A stretch of DNA of 64,000 bases, from NCBI GenBank assembly GCA_944320725.1, contig CALUIM010000002.1, positions 1-64,000 on the forward strand. Direction: 5' to 3'. The position numbers were made by a program, and so were the translations under genes. Below, piece by piece: positions 7,505-16,140 of this stretch (its first letter is position 1; each line of letters opens with the position of its first letter). The stretch is from an uncultured Coriobacteriaceae bacterium. Lineage in GTDB: Bacteria > Actinomycetota > Coriobacteriia > Coriobacteriales > Coriobacteriaceae. Under the pieces are notes generated by a model. It made no database searches and had not been told where the DNA came from. It saw nothing but the letters and a program-made list of their open reading frames with translations.

Positions 7505-9343
7505 ATGAATGGTTTGGTTGTGGTAGTGGTATCGGCGGTGGTGCTTGCCGCCGGATATCTCGTGTACGGGCGCTGGCTTGCTCGTACATGGGGCATCGAT
7601 GCGAGCGCGCTCACGCCGGCGAAGCGCATGGAGGACGGGCGAAACTTCTCGCCGGCGTCGTGCTTCACGGCGTTCTCGCATCAGTTCAGCTCGATTTGCG
7701 GCGCGGGCCCGGTGACGGGCACCATCGCGGCGATGATGTTCGGATGGCTGCCGGTGCTGCTCTGGGTGCTTGTGGGCGGCATCTTCTTCGGCGCGGTGCA
7801 TGATTTTGGCGCGCTGTATGCGAGCGTCAAGAACAACGGCAAGTCGCTTGCCCAGCTCATCGAGAAGTACATCGGCCACACGGGGCGCAAGTTGTTCTTG
7901 CTGTTCAGCTGGCTGTTTACCATCATCGTGATCGCTGCGTTCGTCGATATGGTTGCGGGAACCTTCCAGGCTACTTTCACCGATGCCGGTGCGGTCGACG
8001 TTGCCGCCTCCTACGCAGGCGGCGCCGCAGGCACCATTTCGATCCTGTTCACCTTCGTGGCCATCGCGTTCGGCTGGATCAACCGTCGCTTCGGCTTGAG
8101 TGGATGGCGCGAGCTCGTGCTTGCTGTCGTGCTCTTTGTCGCGATGTTCGCGGTGGGTATGCAGCTGCCCGTGTATCTCGACAAGCTTGGGTGGTTCGCC
8201 GTCATCATGGTGTATTTGCTGTTCGCAGCAGCCATGCCCATTCAAACGCTCAAGCAGCCGCGTGATTACCTTACGAGCATCATGATGATCGTGATGATCG
8301 CCTGCGCCGTGGTGGGCCTGGTCGTGCTGGCGCTCTCCGGCCAGGCGACGATGACCGCGCCTGCACTGGCCGATTTCGGCGCCCTTGCCGAGGGCGGCAG
8401 CTACGTGTTCCCGCTGTTGTTCGTCTCGGTTGCCTGCGGCGCGCTTTCGGGTTTCCATAGCCTCGTCTCCACCAACACCTCGTCCAAGCAGGTTGAAAAC
8501 GAGCAGGATATGGTGGTCGTTGGCTATGGCGCCATGGTAGCGGAGTCCTTCGTGGGCGTGCTCGCCATCGTGGTTGCGGCAATCATGTTCACCGATCTCA
8601 ATACGTCCGGCGCGCTGGGGGCGGCTGTAGGTACGCCGTTCCAGATCTTCAGCCAGGGTATCGCGCGCGGCATGACGGCGTTTGGTGTCGATGCGACGCT
8701 GGCGACGGTGTTCATGACGATGTGTGTTTCGGCGCTGGCACTCACTTCGGTCGATGCCGTGGCACGTATCGGTCGCCTGTCGTTCCAGGAGTTCTTCGCT
8801 CGTGGCAACGATGCGGCGGAGGATGCCGAAGCGGAGAACACCGGCGTTGCCCGCGTGCTTTCAAACACGTGGGTGGCCACGGTGCTTACGCTGGTGCTGG
8901 GGCTTGCGCTAGCATTTGGCGGATACACCAATATCTGGCCGCTGTTTGGCGCATCCAACCAGCTGCTGGGCGGCATGACTATGATCATGCTGGCGGTATT
9001 CTGCAAGTGCACCGGTCGCCGCGGCTTCATGCTCTACGTGCCTGTGGTGTTTTTGCTGTGCTCTACGTTTACATCGCTTGTGCAGAGTACGCTGGGCTGC
9101 ATCGCGGCGCTTCAGGCGAGCGGCGCTGCCGTTATCGCAACGTCGGGGCTGCAGCTGGTGTTCGCGATTCTGCTTATGGTGCTCGGTGTGATTGTTGCCT
9201 ATAACTGCTTGAAGGAGCTGTTTGGCAAGGATGCCGGCTCTATTCCCGATGAGGAGCCCGAGTGGTCGCAGATGGGCCGCGCGCACTATGCAAACGGAGA
9301 CGCTCGCGAGGTGCCTGCGCACGGTGAGCGCGCAAAGGCGTAA
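7505..9343 (+). CDS. cstA: CstA-family carbon starvation / pyruvate or peptide transporter
   Basis: This is a polytopic inner-membrane protein of 612 aa. CstA proteins in E. coli and Campylobacter are linked to uptake of peptides or pyruvate during carbon limitation. Family motifs are SCFTAFSHQFSSICGAGP, the HDFGALYAS loop, GFHSLVSTNTSSKQ and the late FGASNQLLGG. The ATG at 7505 is supported by AAAGGGGG at 7490-7497. An in-frame upstream extension to 7403 would cross the attenuator and was rejected. The gene is monocistronic, with its own leader and a terminator at 9383-9416. The substrate cannot be told from sequence. Confidence 0.92.
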   Translation: MNGLVVVVVSAVVLAAGYLVYGRWLARTWGIDASALTPAKRMEDGRNFSPASCFTAFSHQFSSICGAGPVTGTIAAMMFGWLPVLLWVLVGGIFFGAVHDFGALYASVKNNGKSLAQLIEKYIGHTGRKLFLLFSWLFTIIVIAAFVDMVAGTFQATFTDAGAVDVAASYAGGAAGTISILFTFVAIAFGWINRRFGLSGWRELVLAVVLFVAMFAVGMQLPVYLDKLGWFAVIMVYLLFAAAMPIQTLKQPRDYLTSIMMIVMIACAVVGLVVLALSGQATMTAPALADFGALAEGGSYVFPLLFVSVACGALSGFHSLVSTNTSSKQVENEQDMVVVGYGAMVAESFVGVLAIVVAAIMFTDLNTSGALGAAVGTPFQIFSQGIARGMTAFGVDATLATVFMTMCVSALALTSVDAVARIGRLSFQEFFARGNDAAEDAEAENTGVARVLSNTWVATVLTLVLGLALAFGGYTNIWPLFGASNQLLGGMTMIMLAVFCKCTGRRGFMLYVPVVFLLCSTFTSLVQSTLGCIAALQASGAAVIATSGLQLVFAILLMVLGVIVAYNCLKELFGKDAGSIPDEEPEWSQMGRAHYANGDAREVPAHGERAKA

Positions 9344-9382
9344 GCAGTTGGGCGCTCATAACGCTGCTTGATGCGGTGAAAG

Positions 9383-9416
9383 AAGGCGGATGCAACATAT
9401 ATTGCATCCGCCTTTT
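9383..9416 (+). terminator. Intrinsic terminator after cstA
   Basis: AAGGCGGATGCAA pairs with TTGCATCCGCCTT over 13 bp around a short AT-rich loop and ends in a T run. It lies 40 bases after the cstA stop. Confidence 0.93.
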
Positions 9417-9652
9417 GCGCTTCGCTGGCGAAAATCTCCGCAGAGGTGAGAATACGATTATTGTTTTTTCAGGCACGCAATGGTTGGGCTACCGACTCTC
9501 AGGTAGCCATGAAAGGCGTCTCACATCGCTGAAGGTAGATAGATTGGCATGTGCGGCATATCATGCAATCTACTCTGGGGGCAGAGTTCAAACCATTGAA
9601 TATCTGTATTTTGCAAATTGTCTGGGTCTTGTGAGTGGCTAAAACGATAAAA
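9417..9652. other. AT-rich gene-free stretch beside tRNA-Gln
   Basis: This region is visibly richer in A and T than its surroundings. It holds two hairpins: GCTACC/GGTAGC at about 9489-9508, and an imperfect ~11-bp stem AGATTGGCATG with CATGCAATCT at about 9541-9572. A short plus-strand ORF (9376-9642) starts inside the cstA terminator and has no ribosome site, so I did not call it. The stretch lies just beyond the 3' end of tRNA-Gln, where integrated elements often leave remnants, but I see no attachment repeat or integrase. Confidence 0.5.
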
Positions 9653-9687
9653 AGCGGGCGACGAAACGATTTTCGTCGCCCGCTGTT
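9653..9687 (-). terminator. Terminator of tRNA-Gln
   Basis: On the minus strand a stem AGCGGGCGACGAAA with its complement (13-14 bp) ends in a T run right after the tRNA 3' end. A T run is also present on the plus side, so it may work in both directions. Confidence 0.9.
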
Positions 9688-9691
9688 TTTC

Positions 9692-9765
9692 TGGCTGGGG
9701 CAGAGGGATTCGAACCCCCGTAACCGGCACCAAAAACCGGGGTCCTGCCGCTGGACGATGCCCCA
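9692..9765 (-). tRNA. tRNA-Gln (anticodon TTG), CCA encoded
   Basis: Read on the minus strand, the 74-nt gene has acceptor arms TGGGGCA and TGCCCCA, discriminator G and an encoded CCA. The D arm region contains CCAGCGGCAGGA, and the T arm has the GTTCGAATCC loop. The anticodon stem CCGGT/GCCGG closes the loop TTTTGGT, placing TTG at the anticodon, which reads CAA and CAG. The T-A-type first pair (T1-A72) is usual for bacterial tRNA-Gln. Confidence 0.96.
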
Positions 9766-9810
9766 CTATTGTTGCTGCTGGCACGTGCCTAGGCAGCGGA
9801 ACAAGTGTAC

Positions 9811-10713
9811 CTAATCGCTGAGCGCATCGCAAACGCCGTCGAGAAGCTGCACGGCGAGGGATTGCGCGTCGCTTGCGGTGAACGAACCCATACGCGAAAG
9901 ACCGGTGAGCTCGATGCGCAGGTGCACCGGATGCTCATCAGATGCGGCGATGGCCGTGCGGATGCGCTGGCTGGGATCGAGGCACTCGGCAAGCACGATG
10001 GTTGCTTGCGGCTCCGCCTGTTCGGGCAGCTCGTCCGAGGCAATTTCCAAGATGATGTCCATGTCCGCGGGCGGCTCGGCGTCGCAGAGCACGAGCTTGC
10101 TGTCGTCGGTGGTGGCAGTAGCGATGTTCCACATGCGCGACGCCACGTTGCGCGCGATGGGGTCGTCGCCCACGAGTGCGATATGGTAGCGCTCGAGAAC
10201 GGAGGCGGCGCGGGCAAAGCCGGCGCGCTCGTCGGTCTCGCTTACCGAAGGCTTGCCAGCCCAGATGTGCTTGAGGCGATTGATGTAGTTGAACGTATCC
10301 TGAAACGCCATGCCATCGGCAAACAGGCCCACGTTCTCCTGGAATTGCTGCAGCGCAGCTTCGGTATGCGGGCCAAAGTAGCCGTCTGCCTCGCCGCACG
10401 AGAAGCCGAGTGCATTGAGCGCGTTTTGCAGCGCCTGGACATCGGCACCGTGGAAATTGGGAAGACGCAGGTACAGGGTGCGGTCGCCCAAGCGATACGA
10501 GGCGTCTACAAGCGTGCTCCAGCACGGCGCATCGATGCTCTCGCCGGCATCAAGGCCGTTGCTCATACGGAACATGCTAACGGCCATGGCGGTCGAGGCG
10601 CCAAAATCATGGGCTTCGAGCTCTCCCTGTTCAATGGTATAGCCAAGAGCAGAAAGACGCGTCTGCACGTCCTCCACCGCGGGACCCTGCATTCCTCGGG
10701 TAATCGGCTCCAT
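9811..10713 (-). CDS. Protein with two peptidoglycan-binding (PG_binding_1) domains
   Basis: The N-terminal half of this 300-aa protein has two PG_binding_1 repeats: GPAVEDVQTRLSALGY from about residue 8, and GADVQALQNALNALGFSCGEADGYFGPHTEAALQQFQ from about residue 90 (quoted here in part as VQALQNALNALGF and DGYFGPHTEAALQQFQ). The C-terminal ~120 residues are acidic and mixed alpha/beta in pattern; I do not recognise them. No signal peptide and no Zn-amidase histidine motif is visible, so a catalytic amidase role is not supported. AAGGAG before the ATG at 10713 sets the start. It lies directly downstream of nothing on its strand and 46 bp before tRNA-Gln. Confidence 0.75.
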   Translation of the reverse strand: MEPITRGMQGPAVEDVQTRLSALGYTIEQGELEAHDFGASTAMAVSMFRMSNGLDAGESIDAPCWSTLVDASYRLGDRTLYLRLPNFHGADVQALQNALNALGFSCGEADGYFGPHTEAALQQFQENVGLFADGMAFQDTFNYINRLKHIWAGKPSVSETDERAGFARAASVLERYHIALVGDDPIARNVASRMWNIATATTDDSKLVLCDAEPPADMDIILEIASDELPEQAEPQATIVLAECLDPSQRIRTAIAASDEHPVHLRIELTGLSRMGSFTASDAQSLAVQLLDGVCDALSD

Positions 10714-11047
10714 GTGGCTCCTTCTATACAACATCGGCGTTGCCCGATTCGTGCGTGCGGACATACCGAGGGCATGTTGATGAACCCTATCAATATACGA
10801 CATGCGCCGCGCTACAACGGTCCGACGCCGCAGGTTCGAAAAAGTTTCCATCGTACACAGGCTAAATCATGAGGGAGGGCCTATGAATTAAGGCATGTCG
10901 CGACGGCGGCTTTCGATGTGTCGCGCGAGCCTTAACGAAACCTTAGGCACTCATTTGATTTCAATTAGTCGGCTTCTTTTTACACTCGCCGCCAAAGGCG
11001 GCGAGCGGGTGGGGCGCGCTGCCGCACGGAATGACAAGGTGAGCATG
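10714..11047. other. Divergent intergenic region with a 9-bp palindrome
   Basis: This gap separates two divergently transcribed genes and must hold both promoters, but no clear -35/-10 pair stands out. The main feature is a perfect hairpin at 10985-11005, CTCGCCGCC-AAA-GGCGGCGAG, inside the presumed 5' leader of the VTT gene. It is not followed by a T run on either strand, so an operator or mRNA structure is likelier than a terminator. No gene is supported here. Confidence 0.5.
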
Positions 11048-11812
11048 ATGGGCGAAAGCAATCGGGATATGGCTCAACAGAGAAGTGCTGTTCAGGTGAT
11101 GCGCGCTGACGGCGGAAAGCGTTTGACGCCTCGGGCTAGGCGCGTGGTCATGATCGTCGCGGCGGCGCTCGCGGCCCTGTGCGCAATCTATGCGGGCTGG
11201 CGATGCCTGCCCGGTATCTACGCATGGCTTATGGATGCGGAGGCAGTTCGTGCGTATGTGGCCGAGCATGCGCTTCTCAGCCGAGTTGCGCTAGTTGGCA
11301 TCAACGTTGCACAGGTGCTTCTTGCTTTTTTGCCGGGAGAGCCGGTCGAGCTTGCCAGCGGGTATGCGTTCGGCTTTGTCGAAGGCACCGTGCTCTGCCT
11401 GGTGGCGAGCGCGATTGGCACCACGATCATCTATGGGGCGGTGCATCGCAGGGGGAGGCGGGTTGTCGAGCTGTTCTTCGCACAGGACATGCTTGAGCGC
11501 TATGCATGGCTGCGTGATGCGCGCAAGCTCGAGCTCGTGATGCTCGTTGCGTTCCTCATTCCCGGCACGCCCAAAGATTTCCTTACCTACTTTGCTGGGC
11601 TCACTGCGATGCGTTTTCCCGCGGTGCTGCTGATTGCCACGCTTGGGAGGCTCCCTTCCATCGTGACGTCAACAATTGCCGCATCGGCGTTTGGTGACGG
11701 CAACTATCTGGGTGCAGCTGCTGCGATTGTTGTCGCTGGATTGTTGCTCGCTGCAGGCACGGTGGCCTATCGCATGCTTGAACGCCGTTCAGCTAGCTCG
11801 CGCGCTCGATAA
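11048..11812 (+). CDS. VTT (TVP38/TMEM64, DedA-like) membrane protein
   Basis: This 254-aa integral membrane protein has the VTT-domain pattern: a first helix near residues 30-50, then FLPGEPVELASGYAFGF, then the conserved FLIPGTPKDFLTYFAGL re-entrant region and RLPSIVTS. Family members are linked to lipid scrambling or transport and membrane homeostasis; the substrate here is unknown. Starts at 11045 and 11048 are both possible; AAGGTG at 11036-11041 fits 11048 better. Its last 20 bp overlap the convergent polyprenyl synthase gene. Confidence 0.85.
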   Translation: MGESNRDMAQQRSAVQVMRADGGKRLTPRARRVVMIVAAALAALCAIYAGWRCLPGIYAWLMDAEAVRAYVAEHALLSRVALVGINVAQVLLAFLPGEPVELASGYAFGFVEGTVLCLVASAIGTTIIYGAVHRRGRRVVELFFAQDMLERYAWLRDARKLELVMLVAFLIPGTPKDFLTYFAGLTAMRFPAVLLIATLGRLPSIVTSTIAASAFGDGNYLGAAAAIVVAGLLLAAGTVAYRMLERRSASSRAR

Positions 11813-12890
11813 AGAAGCGCACCATCGAGCAGATAAGCTGGCTGGCCTCGGTGGTGATGGCGCCCGAGAGTGCAAGATGCTCGGTGCGTGCGATGGCGGT
11901 TTGCGCGAGCTCCTCTGCGCGCTCGCGGCAGTAGCTGATGCCGCCACCCTGCTCGATGAGCTCAACGGCGCGTTCAAGCTCGCGGAGATCGGTGGTCTTT
12001 GCCTCGAGGAGCGCAACGAGCTCCGCGCGCGGCTCCTCAGAAAGATGCTCGAGCGCGGTGACAACGGCGAGCGTGCGCTTGCCCTCGGTAATGTCTGAGC
12101 GGAAGTCTTTGCCCTGCGCGGCTGCGTCGCCTACAAGGTTGAGCAGGTCATCTTGAATCTGGAACGCGATGCCCGCGGGACGACCAATCTCGATGAGGGC
12201 ACGGGCGACCTCGTCGCTTGCGCCGCCGGCAAGCGCGCCCAGCGCGAGCGGGAACGCGGCGGAATACCATGCGGTTTTATCTTCCACCATATCAAGGTAC
12301 GCGCTGCTGATGACATCCCAGCGTGCGTCACGTGCCCAACCGAGATCGAGCGCCTGGCCTTCAAGCGTGTAACGCTCCATGCAGGCGAGTCCCTCCAAAA
12401 GGCGCAGACGACGCTCTGCGGGCAGCTCTTTGTCTGCAAGCACAACCTCGAACACCTGCGTAAGGGCAAGATCGCCGGCGTTGATAGCCAAGCCTATGCC
12501 CTCAGTGCGATGCAGACAGGGCTCACCGCGCCTGAGCTCGCTTTCATCGGCGATATCGTCATGGATGAGCGCGGCGCTTTGAAACAGCTCAATCGCGATG
12601 CCGCACGAAAGCGCCTGCTCGGCTCGCGCCCCTACCGCCTCGGCGCCCAAGAGCGCGAGCACGGGACGTACCCGCTTGCCTCCGGACGAGGTAAAACGGG
12701 AGAGCGGTGTATAGAGGTAGCGGTCGAGATCGTCTGCAACGTCCGCCTGGTGCTCGGGCATGATGTGCGGTGCCGTGCGCGCAAGCGCATCTTCTACCAG
12801 CGGGAGCTTGCATGCAAGGTAGGTCGTGAAGTCCGATTCGCCCTGAGGCGCCTGGTGCGCGGCAGCGGTCGGGTTGATTGCGTTGGCCAT
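11793..12890 (-). CDS. Polyprenyl (geranylgeranyl/heptaprenyl-type) diphosphate synthase
   Basis: The enzyme condenses isopentenyl diphosphate with allylic diphosphates to make trans-polyprenyl chains for quinones or other isoprenoids. SSGGKRVRPVLAL binds the homoallylic substrate. The first Asp-rich motif is HDDIADES and the second is QIQDDLLNLVGD; both are intact. Length is 365 aa, slightly long because of an N-terminal ~30-residue lead. GAGGAG precedes the ATG at 12890. Chain length cannot be fixed from sequence alone. It is convergent with the VTT gene, and a repeat-rich gene-free stretch lies upstream. Confidence 0.9.
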   Translation of the reverse strand: MANAINPTAAAHQAPQGESDFTTYLACKLPLVEDALARTAPHIMPEHQADVADDLDRYLYTPLSRFTSSGGKRVRPVLALLGAEAVGARAEQALSCGIAIELFQSAALIHDDIADESELRRGEPCLHRTEGIGLAINAGDLALTQVFEVVLADKELPAERRLRLLEGLACMERYTLEGQALDLGWARDARWDVISSAYLDMVEDKTAWYSAAFPLALGALAGGASDEVARALIEIGRPAGIAFQIQDDLLNLVGDAAAQGKDFRSDITEGKRTLAVVTALEHLSEEPRAELVALLEAKTTDLRELERAVELIEQGGGISYCRERAEELAQTAIARTEHLALSGAITTEASQLICSMVRFFIERAS

Positions 12891-13103
12891 GTCAAGCTCC
12901 TCAAGACGCGTTCGGGCTGGTGCGGGCGATGCCGCTCTATGGAGGCCCGGTCCGCTCCTTAGATTCTAACTGCTTGCGGCTTGACGGGCATCCTTATTGG
13001 CTGCCCTTTTAGCGTGCGAGCGCATGGGCGCAGGAGGAGATGGGGCCAACGGGCCTCAACCGCCGCTCGCAGGCCCTCGTCATCTTGCCGGGCGTCGGCA
13101 CAT

Positions 13104-13283
13104 GGTCACGAGAGGGGACCTATGGGCAGTATGGTCGTAGGAATACGGTGACAATGGTCATTGCGGTAGACGTATGGGTGCCGAATGCGTAGCGGAGGCG
13201 GGGCGCTGGTCACATCGATGGACCTATGGGCGCCGGGTGCATAGCAAGACGGCGCCGATGGTCATCGCGAGGGGGTTATGGGT
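13104..13283 (+). repeat. 52-bp-period repeat array, four direct units
   Basis: Four 24-bp units, each GGTCAY, 12 variable bases rich in G, then ATGGGY, start at 13104, 13156, 13208 and 13260. The spacing is exactly 52 bp each time. The 28-bp intervals share a central CGTAG-like core at the same offset in most copies, so the real repeat is a diverged 52-mer. No gene is present from 12891 to 13568. Outside the array, the 5' part (12891-13103) shows nothing I can name. Confidence 0.9.
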
Positions 13284-13333
13284 GAGCTGCGGCCTGTTGA
13301 GAGCGCGTTATGCCTGATTCGCACAGCGCAGAT

Positions 13334-13461
13334 GCCCATAGGCCCCGCCTCGTGACCACAGGAGGCCGCGAGCTACCAACATTTCACCCATAGGTCCCGC
13401 CTCGTGACCATCAGGGACGCTCGGTTGCGTCTGAAGTGCCCATAGGTCTCCGTTCGTGACC
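13334..13461 (-). repeat. 52-bp-period repeat array, three inverted units
   Basis: Three units of the same 24-bp motif, now reversed (RCCCAT, 12 bases, GTGACC), start at 13334, 13386 and 13438, again exactly 52 bp apart. They face the four direct units across a 50-bp centre (13284-13333). In an RNA the two arms could pair unit by unit into one very long hairpin. In DNA they form seven evenly spaced sites. Consensus in the direct sense is GGTCAC, GAGGNGGGACCT, ATGGGY. Confidence 0.9.
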
Positions 13462-13568
13462 AGCGTGACGCGGCACATGGCGCCCGTATATGCTGTACGC
13501 GCCCCTTATGAGGCGCGTACGGCGTGGCGTTCTATGCGATTGGATGAGCGAGAAGGTCGCTCGCTGGT

Positions 13569-14633
13569 CTAGGCTTCTGCGGTGGCAAAGCCGTCGGGGT
13601 TCTTCGACTGCCAGTTCCAGGAGTCGCGGCACATGTCGGCAATGTCGAACTGGGCTTTCCAGCCCATCATGCGCTCGGCCTTCGACGCATCGCACCAGTT
13701 GGCGGCGATGTCGCCCGCGCGACGAGGGCAGATCTTGTAGGGCAGCTCGTGGCCGCACGCCTGCTCGAAGGCGTGGATGACGTCGAGTACGCTGGAGCCG
13801 GTGCCGGTGCCCAGGTTGAAGATCTCGACCTCGGAGCGGCCGTTCATCCACTCCAGTGCCGACACGTGACCGCGGGCGAGGTCGACCACGTGGATGTAGT
13901 CGCGCACGCCGGTGCCGTCGGGCGTGGGGTAGTCGTTGCCGAACACCTGAACGGCCTCGCGCTTGCCCACCGCAACCTGTGCCACATAGGGCACGAGGTT
14001 GTTGGGGATGCCCTTGGGGTCCTCGCCAATGAGGCCTGAAGGGTGCGCGCCAATGGGGTTGAAGTAGCGCAAGAGCACGACATTCCATGCGGGGTCGGCG
14101 GTGTGCAGGTCCATGAGCATCTGCTCGATCATCCATTTAGTCCAGCCGTATGGGTTGGTGGCCGGCTTCTTGGGATCTTCCTCGGTCACGGGCGGGTTGT
14201 CCGGATCGCCGTAGACGGTCGAGGAGCTCGAGAAGATGATTGATTTGCAATCATGCTCGCGCATGACATCGCACAGGGTAAGCGTGCTGCCGATGTTGTT
14301 GCTGTAGTACTCGAGCGGCTTGGCAACGCTTTCACCCACGGCCTTGAAGCCGGCGAAGTGGATCACGCGATCGGGGTGGTGCGTGTCGAAGATGCGTGTG
14401 AGCGCTGCGCGGTCGAGGATGTTCTCCTCGTAGAAGGTGAGGTTCTGGGCGGCGTCTGCGCCCACGATCTCCTTGATGCGCTCGATAGCAACAGGGCTTG
14501 AGTTGGAGAGGTCGTCGACGACCACGACGTTATAGCCGCGCTCGAGGAGCTCGACGGTGGTGTGCGAGCCAATAAAGCCAGCGCCGCCGGTAACGAGGAC
14601 GCAGGTCTCGGATGGTGCGAGCGAGCAGGACAT
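13569..14633 (-). CDS. galE: UDP-glucose 4-epimerase
   Basis: GalE interconverts UDP-glucose and UDP-galactose for the Leloir pathway and glycan precursors. The Rossmann motif VTGGAGFIGSH opens the protein. The catalytic Ser/Thr region is SSSSTVYGDP, and the Tyr-x3-Lys is in NPYGWTKWMIEQ. LRYFNPIGAHPSG and the RDYIHVVDLARGH segment are typical of GalE. Length is 354 aa. The ATG at 14633 has AAGGAGGG upstream; an in-frame upstream extension lacks one. The gene is not clustered with other gal genes here. Confidence 0.96.
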   Translation of the reverse strand: MSCSLAPSETCVLVTGGAGFIGSHTTVELLERGYNVVVVDDLSNSSPVAIERIKEIVGADAAQNLTFYEENILDRAALTRIFDTHHPDRVIHFAGFKAVGESVAKPLEYYSNNIGSTLTLCDVMREHDCKSIIFSSSSTVYGDPDNPPVTEEDPKKPATNPYGWTKWMIEQMLMDLHTADPAWNVVLLRYFNPIGAHPSGLIGEDPKGIPNNLVPYVAQVAVGKREAVQVFGNDYPTPDGTGVRDYIHVVDLARGHVSALEWMNGRSEVEIFNLGTGTGSSVLDVIHAFEQACGHELPYKICPRRAGDIAANWCDASKAERMMGWKAQFDIADMCRDSWNWQSKNPDGFATAEA

Positions 14634-14828
14634 AGAGTCCCTCCTTCCATGGTGGATGTGGCTTGAGTATAGCGCAGGAACGGGGGTATCGGGCGTGCTC
14701 CCCGAGGGTTTCACGCACGCCTGAGCCGTGTAAGTCTATGAATGTTTCGCAATGGTGGCCCCCAGTGCGTTATCCTTATACCTACAACGGTCACGCGACA
14801 TATACACACGATCATAAATGGAGCACGT

Positions 14829-16130
14829 ATGTCACAGAACGTTTCACGCAACAACGAGCGGGAGCAGCAAGCTGCGCTCAAAGACAAATTCCTTAGCATT
14901 GCATATCAGGCGGAGTTCTCACGCCGCGACGCCCTGAAGGGGCTTTTTGGCGTTGCCGCCGCGGCCGTATTGTTTGGCGGTCCGGCAAAGGCGCTCGCCG
15001 AGCCTCAGGCCTCGCAGGAGACGCTGGATGCGCTGAGTGAAGCGCAAGAGGAGTACAACGCCGTCCAGGCACAGCTCGATAGCATCTCCACACAGTTTCA
15101 GGAGTTGAGCGTTCAGCAGAGCGAGACGCTGCAGCAGATCGAGGATGTTCAGACGCAGATCGACGACACCCAGGCGCAGATCGAGCAGAAGCAAGAGGAG
15201 CTCGAGGAGAAGCAGGCCGGTCTTGCCAGTCGCGTGTCCTCAAGCTACAAGAGCGGCGACGGCGGTGCGTTGGCGTTGCTGCTTTCTTCGACGTCGTTCG
15301 ATGAGCTCATCTCCAATGCCTACTACCTCGATAAGGTGAACGAGAGCGATCAGCGCGCCATCGAAGAGGTCCAGGAGATCCAAGAGGAGCTCGCTGCCCA
15401 AAAGCAGGAGCTCGAGGAGCAGAAGAGCGACCTCGAGGAGCTCAAGGAGCAGCAGACCCAGCAGCTCAATGACATGCAGGCGAAACAGACCGAGGCGCAG
15501 AATCTCTTGAACGGCCTGTCTGGCGAGGTCAAGCAGCTCATGGAGCAGCGCGACGCCGAGATTATGGAGGCCGCTGCCGCAGAGGCGGCTGCAGCCGAGG
15601 AAGCGCGTCGTCGCCAGGCCGAGGAAGAGGCACGTCGCGCTCAGGAGCAGCAGAATGCCAGCTCGGGTGGCGGCTCGAGCTCGGGTGGCGGAAGCAGCTA
15701 TATTCCCGAGAAGGGCAGCGGCCAGGATTACGATGCCGCGAGCGGCGCCCAGAAGCGCATCGTGAACGCGTGCTATGCCACGCCCTCACCCGGCCGCGGC
15801 TACTGCGCGGCGTGGGTGTCGCGCGTGTTCCAGCGCGCTGGCTTTGGGTACCCGGGCGGCAACGCCTGCGATATGTACTCGCGCTGGTGTAGCTATTCCA
15901 AGAAGGCCGATCTCCAGGTGGGCATGATCGTGGCGGTCTCCACGCACGGGCATACCTATGCCGGCCGCATTTGGGGCCATGTGGGCATCTATATTGGCGA
16001 TAACCGCGTGATGGAGAACATCGGCGCCATTAACACCAACAGTCTCGATAGCTGGTGCAGCTACTATGGCGACATCGTGACGCCGCGCTGGGGTTGGGCG
16101 TCGGGCATTAACCTCGCCGAGCGCGACTAG
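14829..16130 (+). CDS. Tat-exported coiled-coil CHAP/NlpC-type peptidoglycan hydrolase
   Basis: This 433-aa secreted protein begins with a twin-arginine signal (SRRDALKGLFGVAAAAV followed by small residues and ALA). Residues ~60-270 form a long Gln/Glu-rich coiled coil of the PcsB/RipC kind, which usually docks on a septal ABC-type activator. A Gly/Ser linker (~285-305) leads to a CHAP-like cysteine peptidase: the nucleophile is the Cys in GRGYCAAWVSRVF and the His is in WGHVGIYIG. It probably cleaves stem peptides during division. A weak TGGAGC precedes the ATG at 14829. It is divergent from galE. Confidence 0.88.
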   Translation: MSQNVSRNNEREQQAALKDKFLSIAYQAEFSRRDALKGLFGVAAAAVLFGGPAKALAEPQASQETLDALSEAQEEYNAVQAQLDSISTQFQELSVQQSETLQQIEDVQTQIDDTQAQIEQKQEELEEKQAGLASRVSSSYKSGDGGALALLLSSTSFDELISNAYYLDKVNESDQRAIEEVQEIQEELAAQKQELEEQKSDLEELKEQQTQQLNDMQAKQTEAQNLLNGLSGEVKQLMEQRDAEIMEAAAAEAAAAEEARRRQAEEEARRAQEQQNASSGGGSSSGGGSSYIPEKGSGQDYDAASGAQKRIVNACYATPSPGRGYCAAWVSRVFQRAGFGYPGGNACDMYSRWCSYSKKADLQVGMIVAVSTHGHTYAGRIWGHVGIYIGDNRVMENIGAINTNSLDSWCSYYGDIVTPRWGWASGINLAERD

Positions 16131-16140
16131 CACGCACGGC

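Noticed and set aside
9376-9642. 88-codon ORF after cstA
   Set aside because: It starts inside the cstA terminator, lacks a ribosome site and has no domain.
9811-10713. N-acetylmuramoyl-L-alanine amidase (CwlM-type)
   Set aside because: Two binding domains are present, but the C-terminal part has no amidase zinc ligands.
13104-13461. CRISPR array (24-bp repeats, 28-bp spacers)
   Set aside because: Repeats are diverged, three of seven are inverted, the intervals share sequence with each other, and no cas gene is near.
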